A DNA stretch of 64,000 nucleotides from an uncultured Eubacteriales bacterium (lineage in GTDB: Bacteria > Bacillota > Clostridia > Oscillospirales > Acutalibacteraceae). Each line of letters starts with the position of its first letter. Position 1 is the stretch's first letter. Shown one piece after another: positions 1 to 9,400 of the stretch. Both the position numbers and the translations under genes were made by a program. The stretch covers positions 1 to 64,000 of the forward strand of contig CAKTFN010000004.1 in NCBI GenBank assembly GCA_934561055.1, read 5' to 3'. Under the pieces are notes generated by a model. It was not told the origin of the DNA. It did not search any database and saw nothing but the letters and a program-made list of their open reading frames with translations.

Positions 1-400
1 CATGACAGAGTGTGGTTTAAAGATAATAGCGGATTGGTGTTTTTGAAAAGTGAGATTAGCAGACGAAACCGTTGTAGACGCATCGTGAACGATAATCGGA
101 TTTTCCCCCGCAAATCCGATTTCGGTCACAAATGCGGCGTACCCAAAAGCGATTTTTTGGGTACTTTTGTATCAATCGACAAAAGTGCCCCCGGCGGAGC
201 GGACGGATGAAAAGAAATAGAACACGGTGCGAATTCAAGCGACAACATAAAGAGAAAGGCAAGAAAAAACATTGCTTTGTTTTGTTTCAATCGACAAAAG
301 TATCCCAATGCACAGCAGACGGATGTAAATTAAAAAGAAACCCATGCGGTTAAAGAACTCACCCAAAGATGTACACAAAAAAGAACGGCAAACAAAAATC
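1..400. other. Intergenic region with short repeats, no gene seen
   Basis: I see no convincing gene here; the short reading frames lack ribosome sites. It does contain small repeats. A perfect 10-bp inverted repeat (GTACCCAAAA, 139-148; TTTTGGGTAC, 155-164) could form a hairpin with a 6-nt loop. The 15-mer TCAATCGACAAAAGT occurs twice (172-186 and 287-301), each time followed about 20 nt later by GACGGATG, so the two blocks look like a degenerate tandem duplication. A 20-mer at 345-364 recurs at 13565-13584. Confidence 0.6.
345..364 (+). repeat. Dispersed 20-nt repeat, copy 1
   Basis: The 20-mer TGCGGTTAAAGAACTCACCC is identical to 13565-13584, about 13 kb away. Both copies are intergenic and flank the surface-protein locus. 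The function is unknown. Confidence 0.7.
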
Positions 401-450
401 AACCGCTCCTCATGAAAACGGATATTTTCCGAATTTCGTAAAGAGCGGTT
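401..450. terminator. Bidirectional rho-independent terminator
   Basis: Stem AACCGCTC (401-408) pairs with GAGCGGTT (443-450), with an inner CGG/CCG pairing in the loop. T-rich tracts lie on both outer sides. It sits just after the stop of the minus-strand BspA-like gene and most likely ends it. Confidence 0.6.
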
Positions 451-458
451 TGAATTTT

Positions 459-2039
459 TTATCTTGCTGTAATCAAAAGACCTTTTCGGTTATATGCGGA
501 AACCCCGGCGGGATTTTTCGCCCGGACTGTGTAAGCGTAACGGACGCCGCTTTTTGCGCTTTGGTCAATGAAATATCGCTTTTGAGTTGTTCCGAGGCGC
601 TTCCAAGAACCGCCGGCCGTTCTGCGGTAGACTATGTAATACTTTGCTCCGTCGGTTTTTTTCCAGGTTATCCGAACACCGCTTTTGAGGTTCTCCGCTT
701 TGAGGAGAACGGGAGCGGTGCATCTTTTCATCGGAATTTTTTCCCTTTGCATGACCTTTTTGCAGTCAAGACATTCTTTGTGACGAAGCCCCGAAGCACT
801 TGCGGTTGCTTTTTTGTCGGTTTTCCATCCGCTCACTCTTTCGTGAAGGCAGATGATTTCAAACGAGAGACCAGACGATTTTGCAAATTTATGTGCGGCG
901 GAGTTCTTTTCGCACTTCAGCTTGAATAAAGAGATTTTTTGAAAGGAAGAACCTTTTTTGTAATATCCGAAAGCATTCGGTGAAATATATTTCACACCTT
1001 TCAAAACGGTGAGTTCTTCCGGTGAACCGAGAAAGGAAGCCGAGGCAATTCCGATAACCCCGTTTTTGATTTTGAGCGTTCGTGCGGTGTTTTCGCTTTG
1101 AACGATCCAGTTTTCGATATACTTGATTTCGCCCTTTTGAGCGTTTACGGCGGCAGTGTTTTCAAAAGCCTTTTCTCCGATGAAGTTGAGATTTTTTGAA
1201 AGGACAACCGTTTTAAGCTCGGTGCAGTCGGAAAAAGCGCCGCTTCCGATTGAAAGAACGCTGTCAGGAAGGACAAGAGAGGAAAACCTGCTTTTTGAAA
1301 AGGCATATTTTCCGATATATTTTACGCCGTTCGGGATTTCGATTTCACGAAGAAAATACGGATTATGACCTTCGGCAACGGGCGAAAAAACATTGTCCGC
1401 AATTCCGATTGTTGTTTCTCTGATTGAAATTTCTTCGCCGTCCGTTCCGTGCGGAAAATCTTCAAATCCGATCAGCCACGTTCCCCAGTATATTCCGCCG
1501 ATGTTCTGATTGTTTGAAAACGGCGTGTCGTCAAACGGGTTATACCCGATTCTTTTGAGACTTTTCGGAAAGTTCACGAATGCAACTTCGGTTTTTGAAA
1601 AGGCGAGTGCACCGACTTCTTCAACGGTATCCGGAAGATTGATTGCGCTGAAAATCGAACAGGAGAAAAAGGCCCGTTCTCCGATTTTTCTGAGTGATTT
1701 TGAAAAAGTTACCGTACTCAGAAGTTCACACTTTTCAAAGGCACTTTTTCCAATTTCGGTGACGCTGTCAGGAATTGAAACCGAGGAAAGAATGCCGTTT
1801 TCAAAAAACGCTTTTTCACCGATTTTTGAAACGGTTTTTCCGCCGACCGTTTCGGGAATTCTGACGTTTTCGCCGTTTCCGAGATAGCGGACGATTTCGG
1901 CGTTTTTCGTGTTTAAAGCGCGGTATTCAAAAGAGCCGGAAACGTTCGTTTCGGCGGCATTTGACGGGAAAACAAAGAGCAAAAAGAGAAAGAAAAAAAG
2001 TGAAGGAAGAAGGAAAAGACTCTTTTCCGTTTTTTTCAT
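459..2039 (-). CDS. BspA-like leucine-rich-repeat surface protein with C-terminal Fn3 domain
   Basis: A 526-aa predicted exported protein. Residues 1-28 form a signal peptide (MKKTEKS, then a long Leu/Phe core ending SNAAE). From about residue 30 to 400 run LRR_5 (BspA/TpLRR) repeats, recognised by recurring units such as SIPDSVTEIGKSAFEKC and LPDTVEEVGALAFSKT. A short Cys pair segment (CLHE...CLDCKK, about 405-430) follows, then one Fn3 domain to the C-terminus (VRITWKKTDGAKYYIVYRR...). There is no LPXTG or transmembrane anchor, so cell attachment is unexplained. The family acts extracellularly in adhesion or ligand binding; no ligand can be deduced. It has its own ribosome site (AAAGGAGG) and lies downstream of the other minus-strand surface genes, after a terminator. 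Confidence 0.88.
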   Translation of the reverse strand: MKKTEKSLFLLPSLFFFLFLLFVFPSNAAETNVSGSFEYRALNTKNAEIVRYLGNGENVRIPETVGGKTVSKIGEKAFFENGILSSVSIPDSVTEIGKSAFEKCELLSTVTFSKSLRKIGERAFFSCSIFSAINLPDTVEEVGALAFSKTEVAFVNFPKSLKRIGYNPFDDTPFSNNQNIGGIYWGTWLIGFEDFPHGTDGEEISIRETTIGIADNVFSPVAEGHNPYFLREIEIPNGVKYIGKYAFSKSRFSSLVLPDSVLSIGSGAFSDCTELKTVVLSKNLNFIGEKAFENTAAVNAQKGEIKYIENWIVQSENTARTLKIKNGVIGIASASFLGSPEELTVLKGVKYISPNAFGYYKKGSSFQKISLFKLKCEKNSAAHKFAKSSGLSFEIICLHERVSGWKTDKKATASASGLRHKECLDCKKVMQREKIPMKRCTAPVLLKAENLKSGVRITWKKTDGAKYYIVYRRTAGGSWKRLGTTQKRYFIDQSAKSGVRYAYTVRAKNPAGVSAYNRKGLLITAR

Positions 2040-2093
2040 CGGTCAACCTCCTTTAAAGACGGGTGTGAGCTTGCGTTTTTTAAAAAATTAAAA

Positions 2094-2122
2094 GCCCTTT
2101 CAAGGCGAAACTTTGAAAGGGC
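2094..2122 (-). terminator. Rho-independent terminator of the 62-aa peptide gene
   Basis: A perfect 10-bp stem, GCCCTTTCAA (2094-2103) with TTGAAAGGGC (2113-2122), is followed in the minus direction by TTTTAATTTTTTA. It ends the small gene at 2144-2332 and separates it from the BspA-like gene. Confidence 0.85.
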
Positions 2123-2143
2123 ATATTAAGCTGGAATTGTGAC

Positions 2144-2332
2144 TTAAGCAACGGTTTCCGAAACGAAGTCTGCGTCGAAGCATGAGCATGAAACATAGTT
2201 TTCTCTGCTGTCGGCATTCTTTGCGTTCTTCTTTTCGATGAGCTTTGTTACGGCAACATAAACGCCTGCAATTGCGGCGGAAACGGTTGCGATGATTGCA
2301 AAAATTTTAAAAATCTTCTTGAAAGTATCCAT
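2144..2332 (-). CDS. Small single-pass membrane protein (62 aa), unknown function
   Basis: I chose the ATG at 2332 because GGAGG lies 8-12 nt upstream; a longer frame to 2383 would run through the promoter. The protein starts MDTFKKIFKIFAII, has one transmembrane segment (about residues 6-30), then a basic stretch (KLIEKKNAKNADSR) and a short C-tail with a Cys-Ser-Cys motif (YVSCSCFDADF). The Lys-rich segment after the helix suggests the tail is cytoplasmic. I do not recognise a named family. It has its own strong promoter (2364-2392) and terminator (2094-2122), so it is a monocistronic, probably well-expressed gene. The CSC motif could bind a metal or be modified; that is speculation. Confidence 0.72.
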   Translation of the reverse strand: MDTFKKIFKIFAIIATVSAAIAGVYVAVTKLIEKKNAKNADSRENYVSCSCFDADFVSETVA

Positions 2333-2363
2333 ATCAAAAGTCCTCCATATATTAGTTTGATTT

Positions 2364-2392
2364 ATTATATCACAAAAAAACAATCAAGTCAA
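2364..2392 (-). promoter_or_regulatory. Sigma-A-type promoter for the 62-aa membrane protein
   Basis: On the minus strand, TTGACT (2387-2392) and TATAAT (2364-2369) are exactly 17 nt apart, about 30 nt upstream of the ATG. The whole 29-nt promoter matches the one at 51076-51104 at 26 of 29 positions, spacer included. Confidence 0.8.
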
Positions 2393-2407
2393 CCGAAAAG
2401 GAAGAGT

Positions 2408-3382
2408 TTAATAACTGATTTTGTAATCGCTGACATAATTTCCGTGGAGTTCGACGGTGATCGGAACGAGCATTTTTCCTTCGCCGTTCGCTTCGGAAAC
2501 AACGAGGGTATGCTTCATTGAAGTGATTCGTCCGTCTTTGTCGATTTCTGCTTCGATTGTTGAATTGTCATATGTGATGTTGAGCGTCGTGATGCTCGCC
2601 GCCGAGGGGAGACCGAGCGACTCGGTGTTGATGACTTCCATTGAAGTTGAATAGCCTTCGGCGGGGGAGGTAAGCGTTTGAACCGCTTTTCCGAGCTTTA
2701 TCGTGAGCTTATAGCCGCCGGAAGAATTCGCCGTTGCCTGCGCCGAGGTGACGATGTTTGAACCGAGAGAAGCGTCGGAACCGAGGGGAGCAATGACGGC
2801 GGTCGGAGATTTTCCGGTTGATGGGTCAAGGCTGCCGGAAAAGTTATACGTTACGGGGTCGGTGTTCGTATTGTTTTTGATGAGCGAGGAAGCAATGTTC
2901 TGAACCGAAGAGCCGCCTGAAATATTGTCAATGTCAACAGTGAGAACGTCCTGCTTGACGAGGGTGAAATTTGAGGTTGCTTTGAGCTTGTTGACCGCCG
3001 TGACATAAGCGGCAACGACCTCGTTCTTTCCGCTCGGGACGGAATCTTTTGCAGCGGCTTTTGAGCTGTTTCGGATTTGTTCGGCAACGGAAGCGGCTTC
3101 GCTTGCCTGCTTTGATTTTGACTCTTCAACAACCCATGCCGGATCGGAGACGGAAACGTTTGTGCTGACCTGATTTCCGTTCATTGAAACCTTCGGCTGA
3201 GTTGCGGCGCTTTCGCTCGTCAAAGCGGCCGAAGAAGAGGCGGAAAACGAGGTGCTCGGAAGCGTTGCGGCCTCTTTGCGCTGTTTTCTGACTTTTCCGG
3301 AAGCAATGAGAAAACTTATGCAGAACACCCAGACAGCGGCAACGGCAAGCGCACCGTATTGAATCAATTTCTTTTTTGTCAT
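2408..3382 (-). CDS. Membrane-anchored protein with the shared C-terminal module of this locus
   Basis: A 324-aa protein. Residues about 8-27 are a transmembrane helix (LIQYGALAVAAVWVFCISF) without a lipobox, so an uncleaved N-terminal anchor is likely. Residues 40-120 are a low-complexity Ser/Ala/Thr-rich linker. From about 120 to the end is a beta-rich domain beginning with an amphipathic helix (VVAAYVTAVNKLKATSNFTL) and ending in strands (LVPITVELHGNYVSDYKISY). The same layout occurs at the C-termini of the 993-aa and 732-aa proteins upstream, though at low identity. No named family is recognised. It is probably the last gene of the surface-protein transcript; its ribosome site is GGAAGAG. 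Confidence 0.8.
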   Translation of the reverse strand: MTKKKLIQYGALAVAAVWVFCISFLIASGKVRKQRKEAATLPSTSFSASSSAALTSESAATQPKVSMNGNQVSTNVSVSDPAWVVEESKSKQASEAASVAEQIRNSSKAAAKDSVPSGKNEVVAAYVTAVNKLKATSNFTLVKQDVLTVDIDNISGGSSVQNIASSLIKNNTNTDPVTYNFSGSLDPSTGKSPTAVIAPLGSDASLGSNIVTSAQATANSSGGYKLTIKLGKAVQTLTSPAEGYSTSMEVINTESLGLPSAASITTLNITYDNSTIEAEIDKDGRITSMKHTLVVSEANGEGKMLVPITVELHGNYVSDYKISY

Positions 3383-3420
3383 GGTTCTCTTCCTTTGTTG
3401 AAAGATTTTTGCAAAATTTC

Positions 3421-3442
3421 GGGGGATACTATAGTATCCCCC
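3421..3442. other. Perfect 22-bp palindrome between surface genes
   Basis: GGGGGATACTA is followed directly by its reverse complement. It lies between the 993-aa gene and the 324-aa gene. No clear T-tract follows in the minus direction, so it may be an RNA-processing or attenuating hairpin rather than a full terminator. Confidence 0.65.
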
Positions 3443-3468
3443 AAAATTAAGAGTTAGTTAAAATCCGC

Positions 3469-6450
3469 TCATCTTTTGAACGTATAGTTATATGTACTGC
3501 TTCCTTTAAGATTCATCTTGATTGTTATTACACCGTTGTCGGTAAACGGTACCGACATATCCATTGTAAAAGGACTTGTGATTTTAAGGCTGTCAAGAGT
3601 ACCGTCTTTGTTGATAACACCGGTAATTATTGATGCGCCGACAGTTGCTTTTACAGAAGCTCCTCCGACATCATTGCTGAAGTTTCCGAGGCTTTCCGTA
3701 ATGCTCTGAACAAAACCGGGGTGATATACGGCGTTTGCGCCTTCTTGATTAAGTGTTAACGAAACGGTGGTTTTTCCGTTCGAGCCGTTTGAGACGGAAA
3801 CGGATTTGACGGCTTTTGAAAAACTGTTGAGATTGTGCTGATTATAAACATAAGCAAATTTGTTGCTCATGTTGTCATCGGGCAACGGGGAAATGAAAGA
3901 ATTCAGTCTTTGATAATACATTTTTTCATTGCCGTCTTTGTCTTTTGCCGTATATGTTGCCATGCCGTTTTTGAACGTCAATGTCTGTGATTTGTTTTCA
4001 TTGAGTTCTTTTTGCATTTCATCGATTTCTTTTTCAAGCTCTTTTTTTAAAGAACCGAAGAGGGGAATACCGGAAATGCTGACGTTTTTGAGGTTGGCTT
4101 CAAGCTTTACGTTTGAAGCTACGGTTACTTCGTCGGTTTCGCTTTTTGTTTCGTTGATTGCCTGAACAAGCTTCAGCGTATAAAGTTCACGGCTTTCGGC
4201 GTTTGAGGCGGAGAAGGCGGGAGCGGCCGGAGTTTTGAATTTTATCGAAGACGAACCGACAACCGCGTTCTTGATGTTGATTACCGAAGAATAATCCGAG
4301 TCAAACATTTTCTTTTCCGGGTCTGTTGCCTTGACTCGGTAATTTGCCGAATCGGCAACGGCCTGAACGATTACGGTAATTTCCGTTGAAGGAGCAAAGC
4401 GAAGATTGACGCTTGTGTTCTTCGTTTTGAGTTCGTCCTTCGTTGCAATTGAATTTGAAGCAACGGTCGTTTTGATGATGTACTCTTTTGCACCGGGAAC
4501 GGCAGTCCATGAAATGTGTGTAACATAATTTGATTTTTTGGTCTGCTTTGCCTTGATGTTGGTGCTTACGGAGAGCGAATTATCCTTTGTTTGGCCGACT
4601 TTGCTCCAGGATGAACCTGCTGACGGAATGTTCCTTTCAACAACGAATTCCTTTTTGGAATCGGACATCCACATTACGGTGTCTTTAATTGTGAGAACAC
4701 GGTTTGAGTCAAGCTGAGTGAGGGTTGAACCGCTGACAACGGTAATGCCTTCAAGCTTTGACGGAGTGAAGGTATACGCACTGCTCGTTTTTCCCGAAAG
4801 CTTCTTTCCGCCGACGTTGATGAAAGCCGAAACGGAAAAGCTGTATTCCGTTCCGACCGCAATCGGAGAAGCGGTGTAAGAATTCGTTTTTGTTTCAAAG
4901 GTCTTTCCGGTTTTGTTGTTCTTAACGGTGTAACCGTCTGCGCCGGGAACGGCTTTCCATGAAATTACGGCCGATTTTGCGCCGCTGTTGATTGATTCGC
5001 CGATTGAACCAGGTATTGCCGGAACTGTTTTGACGGTGACGGGATTGCTTGAAGGAGTAACACCCGATTCTTCACCGGAAGCGGTTACGCGAAGGTAAAG
5101 AACGGTTGAATTTGAAAGTCCGCTCAACGTGTATGGTGTGCGTTCACTGCCGTCTTCGCTTTTAACAACGGCAACTCTTGTCCAATTCTTTTTGTTCGTG
5201 CTTTTTTCAACGGTGAATTCCGCCGCTTCGTTTGCACCGATCCATGAAATTGTTACAGAGCTGTCTGTTGCGTTGTCAAAGCGGAGATTTTTGACGGCGA
5301 GCGGAAGGGTTGTTGCCGAAACCGGAGCGGAGATTGCGCCCGTAAGGCTCTTTCCGGCATAAAGGCCGAAGGCTCTGATTTTGAAAGAATATTCTGTTGC
5401 ATCTTCAAGGCCTGTCACGGTGTATTCCGAAACACCTTTTTTGACCGTTGCGATGAGAACGTCCTTTCCGTCTTTGACCTGATAGATTTCAAACTTTTCG
5501 GCGTTTTGAGTGTCTGTCCATTTAAGCGTTACCGAATCGGCGTTCACTGCCGCCGCGGAGAATTTTGAAACTGCGGCGGGAGCGGTTTTCCCCTTTACGG
5601 AAGCGGAGGGGGTTGAAAGCGCTTTTCCTACTCTTGCTCTGACCGAAAAGGTATAAACCTTGTTAGGGGAGAGTTTGCTCACCGTTGCGCCGGTTGTTTT
5701 TGAAACGGCGGCTTGGGTGTATTTTGAACCGTCAACGGTATAAACAACGTAATCCGTTGCACCCTGAACTTTGCTCCAGGCGAGTTTTGCCGAGTTTGGG
5801 GTTGAACCCGTGAAGGAAAGAACCGGAGTCGGGATTGAAGTTTTGACCGTTGCGATTTTTGAAAGTTTTCCGTAAGCGTTCCTTTTACCGACCCTTGTGA
5901 CCGCACGGACTCTGAACCTTGTCGGAACGTTCGGCGTGAGGGCGGAAACGGTGCAGGCGTTGGTTTTCACCGAAGCGACTCTGAACCACTTTTTCTTTGC
6001 GGCGTTGTATTTAAGAACGTTGTATGATGTTGCACCGTTGACCTTTTTCCAGATGAGTTTTGCCGAAACGGGAGAAAGGACGGAAGCTCTGAGATTCTGC
6101 GGAGCGGGGCAAACGGGGATTGCGCTGATTGCTTTTGAAGCAACTTTTCCGCCGCCTTTTTTCGTTGCAACAACACGGAAGGTATATTTCGTTCCGGTTC
6201 TGAGCTTTTTGACGGTGTATCTTACCGCTCTTGTTGAGCCGAGCTTTTTCCAGCTTTTTCCGTTCTTTTGCTGAACTTCAAAGCCGGTTACTCCGGCCAT
6301 TTTCTGCCAGGAGAGGGTAACTGTGTTATAAGTTACTGTTGCCGTGAGCTTTTTGAAGCTTACTCCGGCGGCGAACGCCGGAGTAAGGGTTGAAAGAGCA
6401 ATGCTCAAACATAAAAGCGCGGACAAAAACAGTTTTGAGAGTTTTTTCAT
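3469..6450 (-). CDS. Secreted multi-Fn3 surface protein (993 aa)
   Basis: The signal peptide is residues 1-27 (MKKLSKLFLSALLCLS...PAFAAG). At least six Fn3 domains of about 85-95 residues follow to about residue 560. They are recognised by the recurring T-V-T-L-S-W / G-A-T-x-Y / Y-x-F-x-V-R-A pattern. A divergent Fn3-like stretch (about 560-730) and a C-terminal module (about 730-993) come next. The C-terminal module has a charged coiled segment (ELEKEIDEMQKELNENKS) and ends in beta strands (LKITSPFTMDMSVPFTDN), resembling the ends of the 324-aa and 732-aa neighbours. No catalytic domain or sortase signal is visible. The role is probably extracellular binding or spacing. It starts 29 bp after the 1514-aa gene with an AAGGAGG site, so the two are likely co-transcribed. 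Confidence 0.85.
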   Translation of the reverse strand: MKKLSKLFLSALLCLSIALSTLTPAFAAGVSFKKLTATVTYNTVTLSWQKMAGVTGFEVQQKNGKSWKKLGSTRAVRYTVKKLRTGTKYTFRVVATKKGGGKVASKAISAIPVCPAPQNLRASVLSPVSAKLIWKKVNGATSYNVLKYNAAKKKWFRVASVKTNACTVSALTPNVPTRFRVRAVTRVGKRNAYGKLSKIATVKTSIPTPVLSFTGSTPNSAKLAWSKVQGATDYVVYTVDGSKYTQAAVSKTTGATVSKLSPNKVYTFSVRARVGKALSTPSASVKGKTAPAAVSKFSAAAVNADSVTLKWTDTQNAEKFEIYQVKDGKDVLIATVKKGVSEYTVTGLEDATEYSFKIRAFGLYAGKSLTGAISAPVSATTLPLAVKNLRFDNATDSSVTISWIGANEAAEFTVEKSTNKKNWTRVAVVKSEDGSERTPYTLSGLSNSTVLYLRVTASGEESGVTPSSNPVTVKTVPAIPGSIGESINSGAKSAVISWKAVPGADGYTVKNNKTGKTFETKTNSYTASPIAVGTEYSFSVSAFINVGGKKLSGKTSSAYTFTPSKLEGITVVSGSTLTQLDSNRVLTIKDTVMWMSDSKKEFVVERNIPSAGSSWSKVGQTKDNSLSVSTNIKAKQTKKSNYVTHISWTAVPGAKEYIIKTTVASNSIATKDELKTKNTSVNLRFAPSTEITVIVQAVADSANYRVKATDPEKKMFDSDYSSVINIKNAVVGSSSIKFKTPAAPAFSASNAESRELYTLKLVQAINETKSETDEVTVASNVKLEANLKNVSISGIPLFGSLKKELEKEIDEMQKELNENKSQTLTFKNGMATYTAKDKDGNEKMYYQRLNSFISPLPDDNMSNKFAYVYNQHNLNSFSKAVKSVSVSNGSNGKTTVSLTLNQEGANAVYHPGFVQSITESLGNFSNDVGGASVKATVGASIITGVINKDGTLDSLKITSPFTMDMSVPFTDNGVITIKMNLKGSSTYNYTFKR

Positions 6451-6479
6451 CAGTTTTTATCCTCCTTGATTTTTAACGG

Positions 6480-9400
6480 TTATGTTTCGGTGGTAACGGG
6501 AACTTTTACTGCAATCGATTCAACGTCACCGCAAACAACTTTGATTGAAATTTCTTTTGCGTTTGCGTCAAGACCCGTTGCAATATAACTGCCGTTTTTA
6601 AATGAAGGTCCGACAGTGTTCTTTCCGTCACTGACAATAATAAAAGCTGTGGAGGGAAGCTTTTCTGAAAGCGTGATTTTAATTTCATTGCCGGTTCTTT
6701 TTGCCGTTGCCGACTTGATCGGAAGAACGGTTGCGATTACGGCTGTCTTTGCGAGGACTGCGGAATCTTCTTTTTTGTACTCATCAACGATTTTGTTTTC
6801 AACAACAGCCTTGATTGAGTAGGTGTGTTTGCTTCCCTGCGCCGCACCTTTGACGGTGTATGATGTTCCGGTAACAGTGGCGATAGGATCAACTCTTCCG
6901 TCTTCATAAATTTTGTATTCTGAAGCAACGGGAATCTTGTACCAGGAAAGAACGATATCGGTGTTGTTTTTATTCGTTGTTGCTTTGAAGTTTTGGATTG
7001 AAGTCGGGATTGTTTTTGCGGTTACGGTTGAAGGTGCGCTTGAAACCGATTCGCCGACTGCGGTAACGGTAAAGGTATATTCTTTTCCGGCTTCGAGTCC
7101 GTCAATTACTTTCGGACTCTTGTCAGTTTCGATTGAACGGTCGCCTACTTTAATTACAAACTTTTTCGCACCGGAAAGAGATGGATTAAATGCAATTGCT
7201 ACGCTTGAGGAAGTGACGTATGAAATCTTTGCTTTAACTTCACCGAGCTGTGTAGTTACGGGGAAGGAAATAACCGAAGAATAAGCCTTGTCGCCGCTGT
7301 TGTTGAGTGAAAATGCTATGATTTCAAAGTCATATTTTTTGCCTGCGTCGAGGCCTTCGATTTTCATTGAGGTCGGAAGAGCTTTCCAAGTGCCGTCCTT
7401 TTCTCTGTATTCATATCCGTCGCCACTTCCGGTTCCGGTTCCGATATAGGTGATTCTAAGCGAAACGGAATCATAAGTGGGAGTTGCTTCGACGGTGAAT
7501 GCGCCGGGAGCGGTTTTTGCACTCTTGTCTGCGGCAACGCCGGAGGTTACATTGTTCTTTGCGGAAACTTTGATTTTGTAAGTTGTTCCGGCTTTAAGAC
7601 CTGTGAATGTATAGCTTGTGCCGGTAGTAACGGTCGCTGTCAAATCGCCCTTGATTTCATAGGCGGTTGCGTTTGTAACCGCAGTCCAACTGATTGTGAA
7701 TTTGCTGTCTGAAACATCCGAAACCTTAACGTTTTGAACCTTGCCGAGAAGGGTGGTAGCCTTTTTCTCAACCTTTGCGGCTTCAATATATTTTGCTCCG
7801 TTCTGGTTGCGTGCGGTAACGGCGAAGATATATTCGGTTCCTGCTTTGAGGCCTTCGATTGTTGCCGACTTTTCTTCAACGGTTTTAACGGTTTTGCCGT
7901 CTACGCTGACAACATATTCCGTTGCCGATGAGTCACAGCTCCAGGTGAGCTTTACGGTGGTGTCGCTCGTTGCCGTTGCGACGATGTCTCTGACTGCTTT
8001 CGGTGCGGTCATTCCGCAGACAACTGCGCTTGCAACGCTTGAAGTTGTTCCGTTGTTTGCAAAAACTCTGAAATACTTAGCCTTTGAAGCCGAAAGACCT
8101 TTGACTTTTGCCGTTCCGTTTGTGGAATCGATGTCTGTTGATTTTGAATCCGACCAGCCGGTTGAACCGTTTTTGTCGTTTACCTGAAGCGAATATGAGG
8201 TTGCTTTTGAGCTTGTGTTCCATCTGAGGTTGATTTCCGTCTCTGTTGCGGAAACAACTTCAAGGCCGGTAACGGCTGAAAGGAGAGTTTTGACTTCGAT
8301 TCCCGTCGGAGTTGAGGAAAGTCGCTTGCTTTCAAATGCGGCGTAAGAACTTACCTGAACTTCGTAATCGGTGAACTGAGAAAGTCCTTTGATTGTTGCT
8401 TTTGCGTTTTTGTTGTCAAGGTCGATTGTTCCGAAAATTGCCGCAGCGGCTTCGGTCGAGCTTGTCCAATCGGAAGTGCCTTTCTTTCTGAACTGAACGA
8501 TGTAATTGCTTACCGATGAATCCTTTTTCCATGTGAGTTCGATTGATGTGTCGGAAGGCTCAGCCTTTACGTCTTCAACCGGAGCGGGAGCCGTCTTTGC
8601 GTGAACAACGTTGCTGTAATCACTGCTGATTTCTCCGTTGATTACGGTGACACGGAAGTAGATTTCGGTTGAGGGAGTCATCTTATCGTAAATTACCGAA
8701 ACATAGCTTGTTCCGCTCTGATTCGTGATGGGCTTTTCGGGTTTGTATTCTTCCCAGGTTTTGTTGTCCTTGCTGAATTCAAGCTTGTAGGAAGCGGCTT
8801 TTCCGTTCGCTGTCCAGCGAAGCTCGATGGAGTTGCTGTTGCTTGCATAGAAGGTGAGGTTCTGAATTTTTCCGAGAGCGGTCGTTACCGAAACTTCGTT
8901 TGAAAATTCGGAGGGAACCGAAACGCCTTCGGTGTATGCTCTGACTTTGAACTTGTATGTTGTGAGCTGAGAAAGCTTATCCTTTGAAAGGGTTGTTTCG
9001 GTCGTTTCTTTGAGAAGCTCCCAATCTGCGTTTTCTTTCGCTCCGTCAATCCAGAAGATTTCGTATTTTACCGCGCCTTCAACGGCCTTCCATGAAAGGG
9101 AGAGGGAAGTGTCTTTGACGTTGTTGTATGTGAGGTCGGTGACGGAAGCGGGGGTTGTTTTTGCAAAAGCAACGTCGCTGACCGGTGAGGTGATTGCGGG
9201 AGTTGCCGAGGTGATTGCGGTAATTCTGAAGTAATAAGTTGTTGAAGCTTCAAGTCCGCCGATTGTGTAGCAAAGGGTTGAAATGCTGTCGTTTTCAACT
9301 TTGGTCTGCTTTGAAAGGTCAACTTCTTCCCAGGTTTTGTTGTCCTTGCTCATTTCAAGCTTGTAGCTGTCGGCTCTGTCGTTCTTTGTCCAGGAAACGT

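Noticed and set aside
369..929. 186-aa plus-strand frame opposite the BspA-like gene
   Set aside because: It is antisense to a clear LRR/Fn3 gene, has no ribosome site and no recognisable domain.
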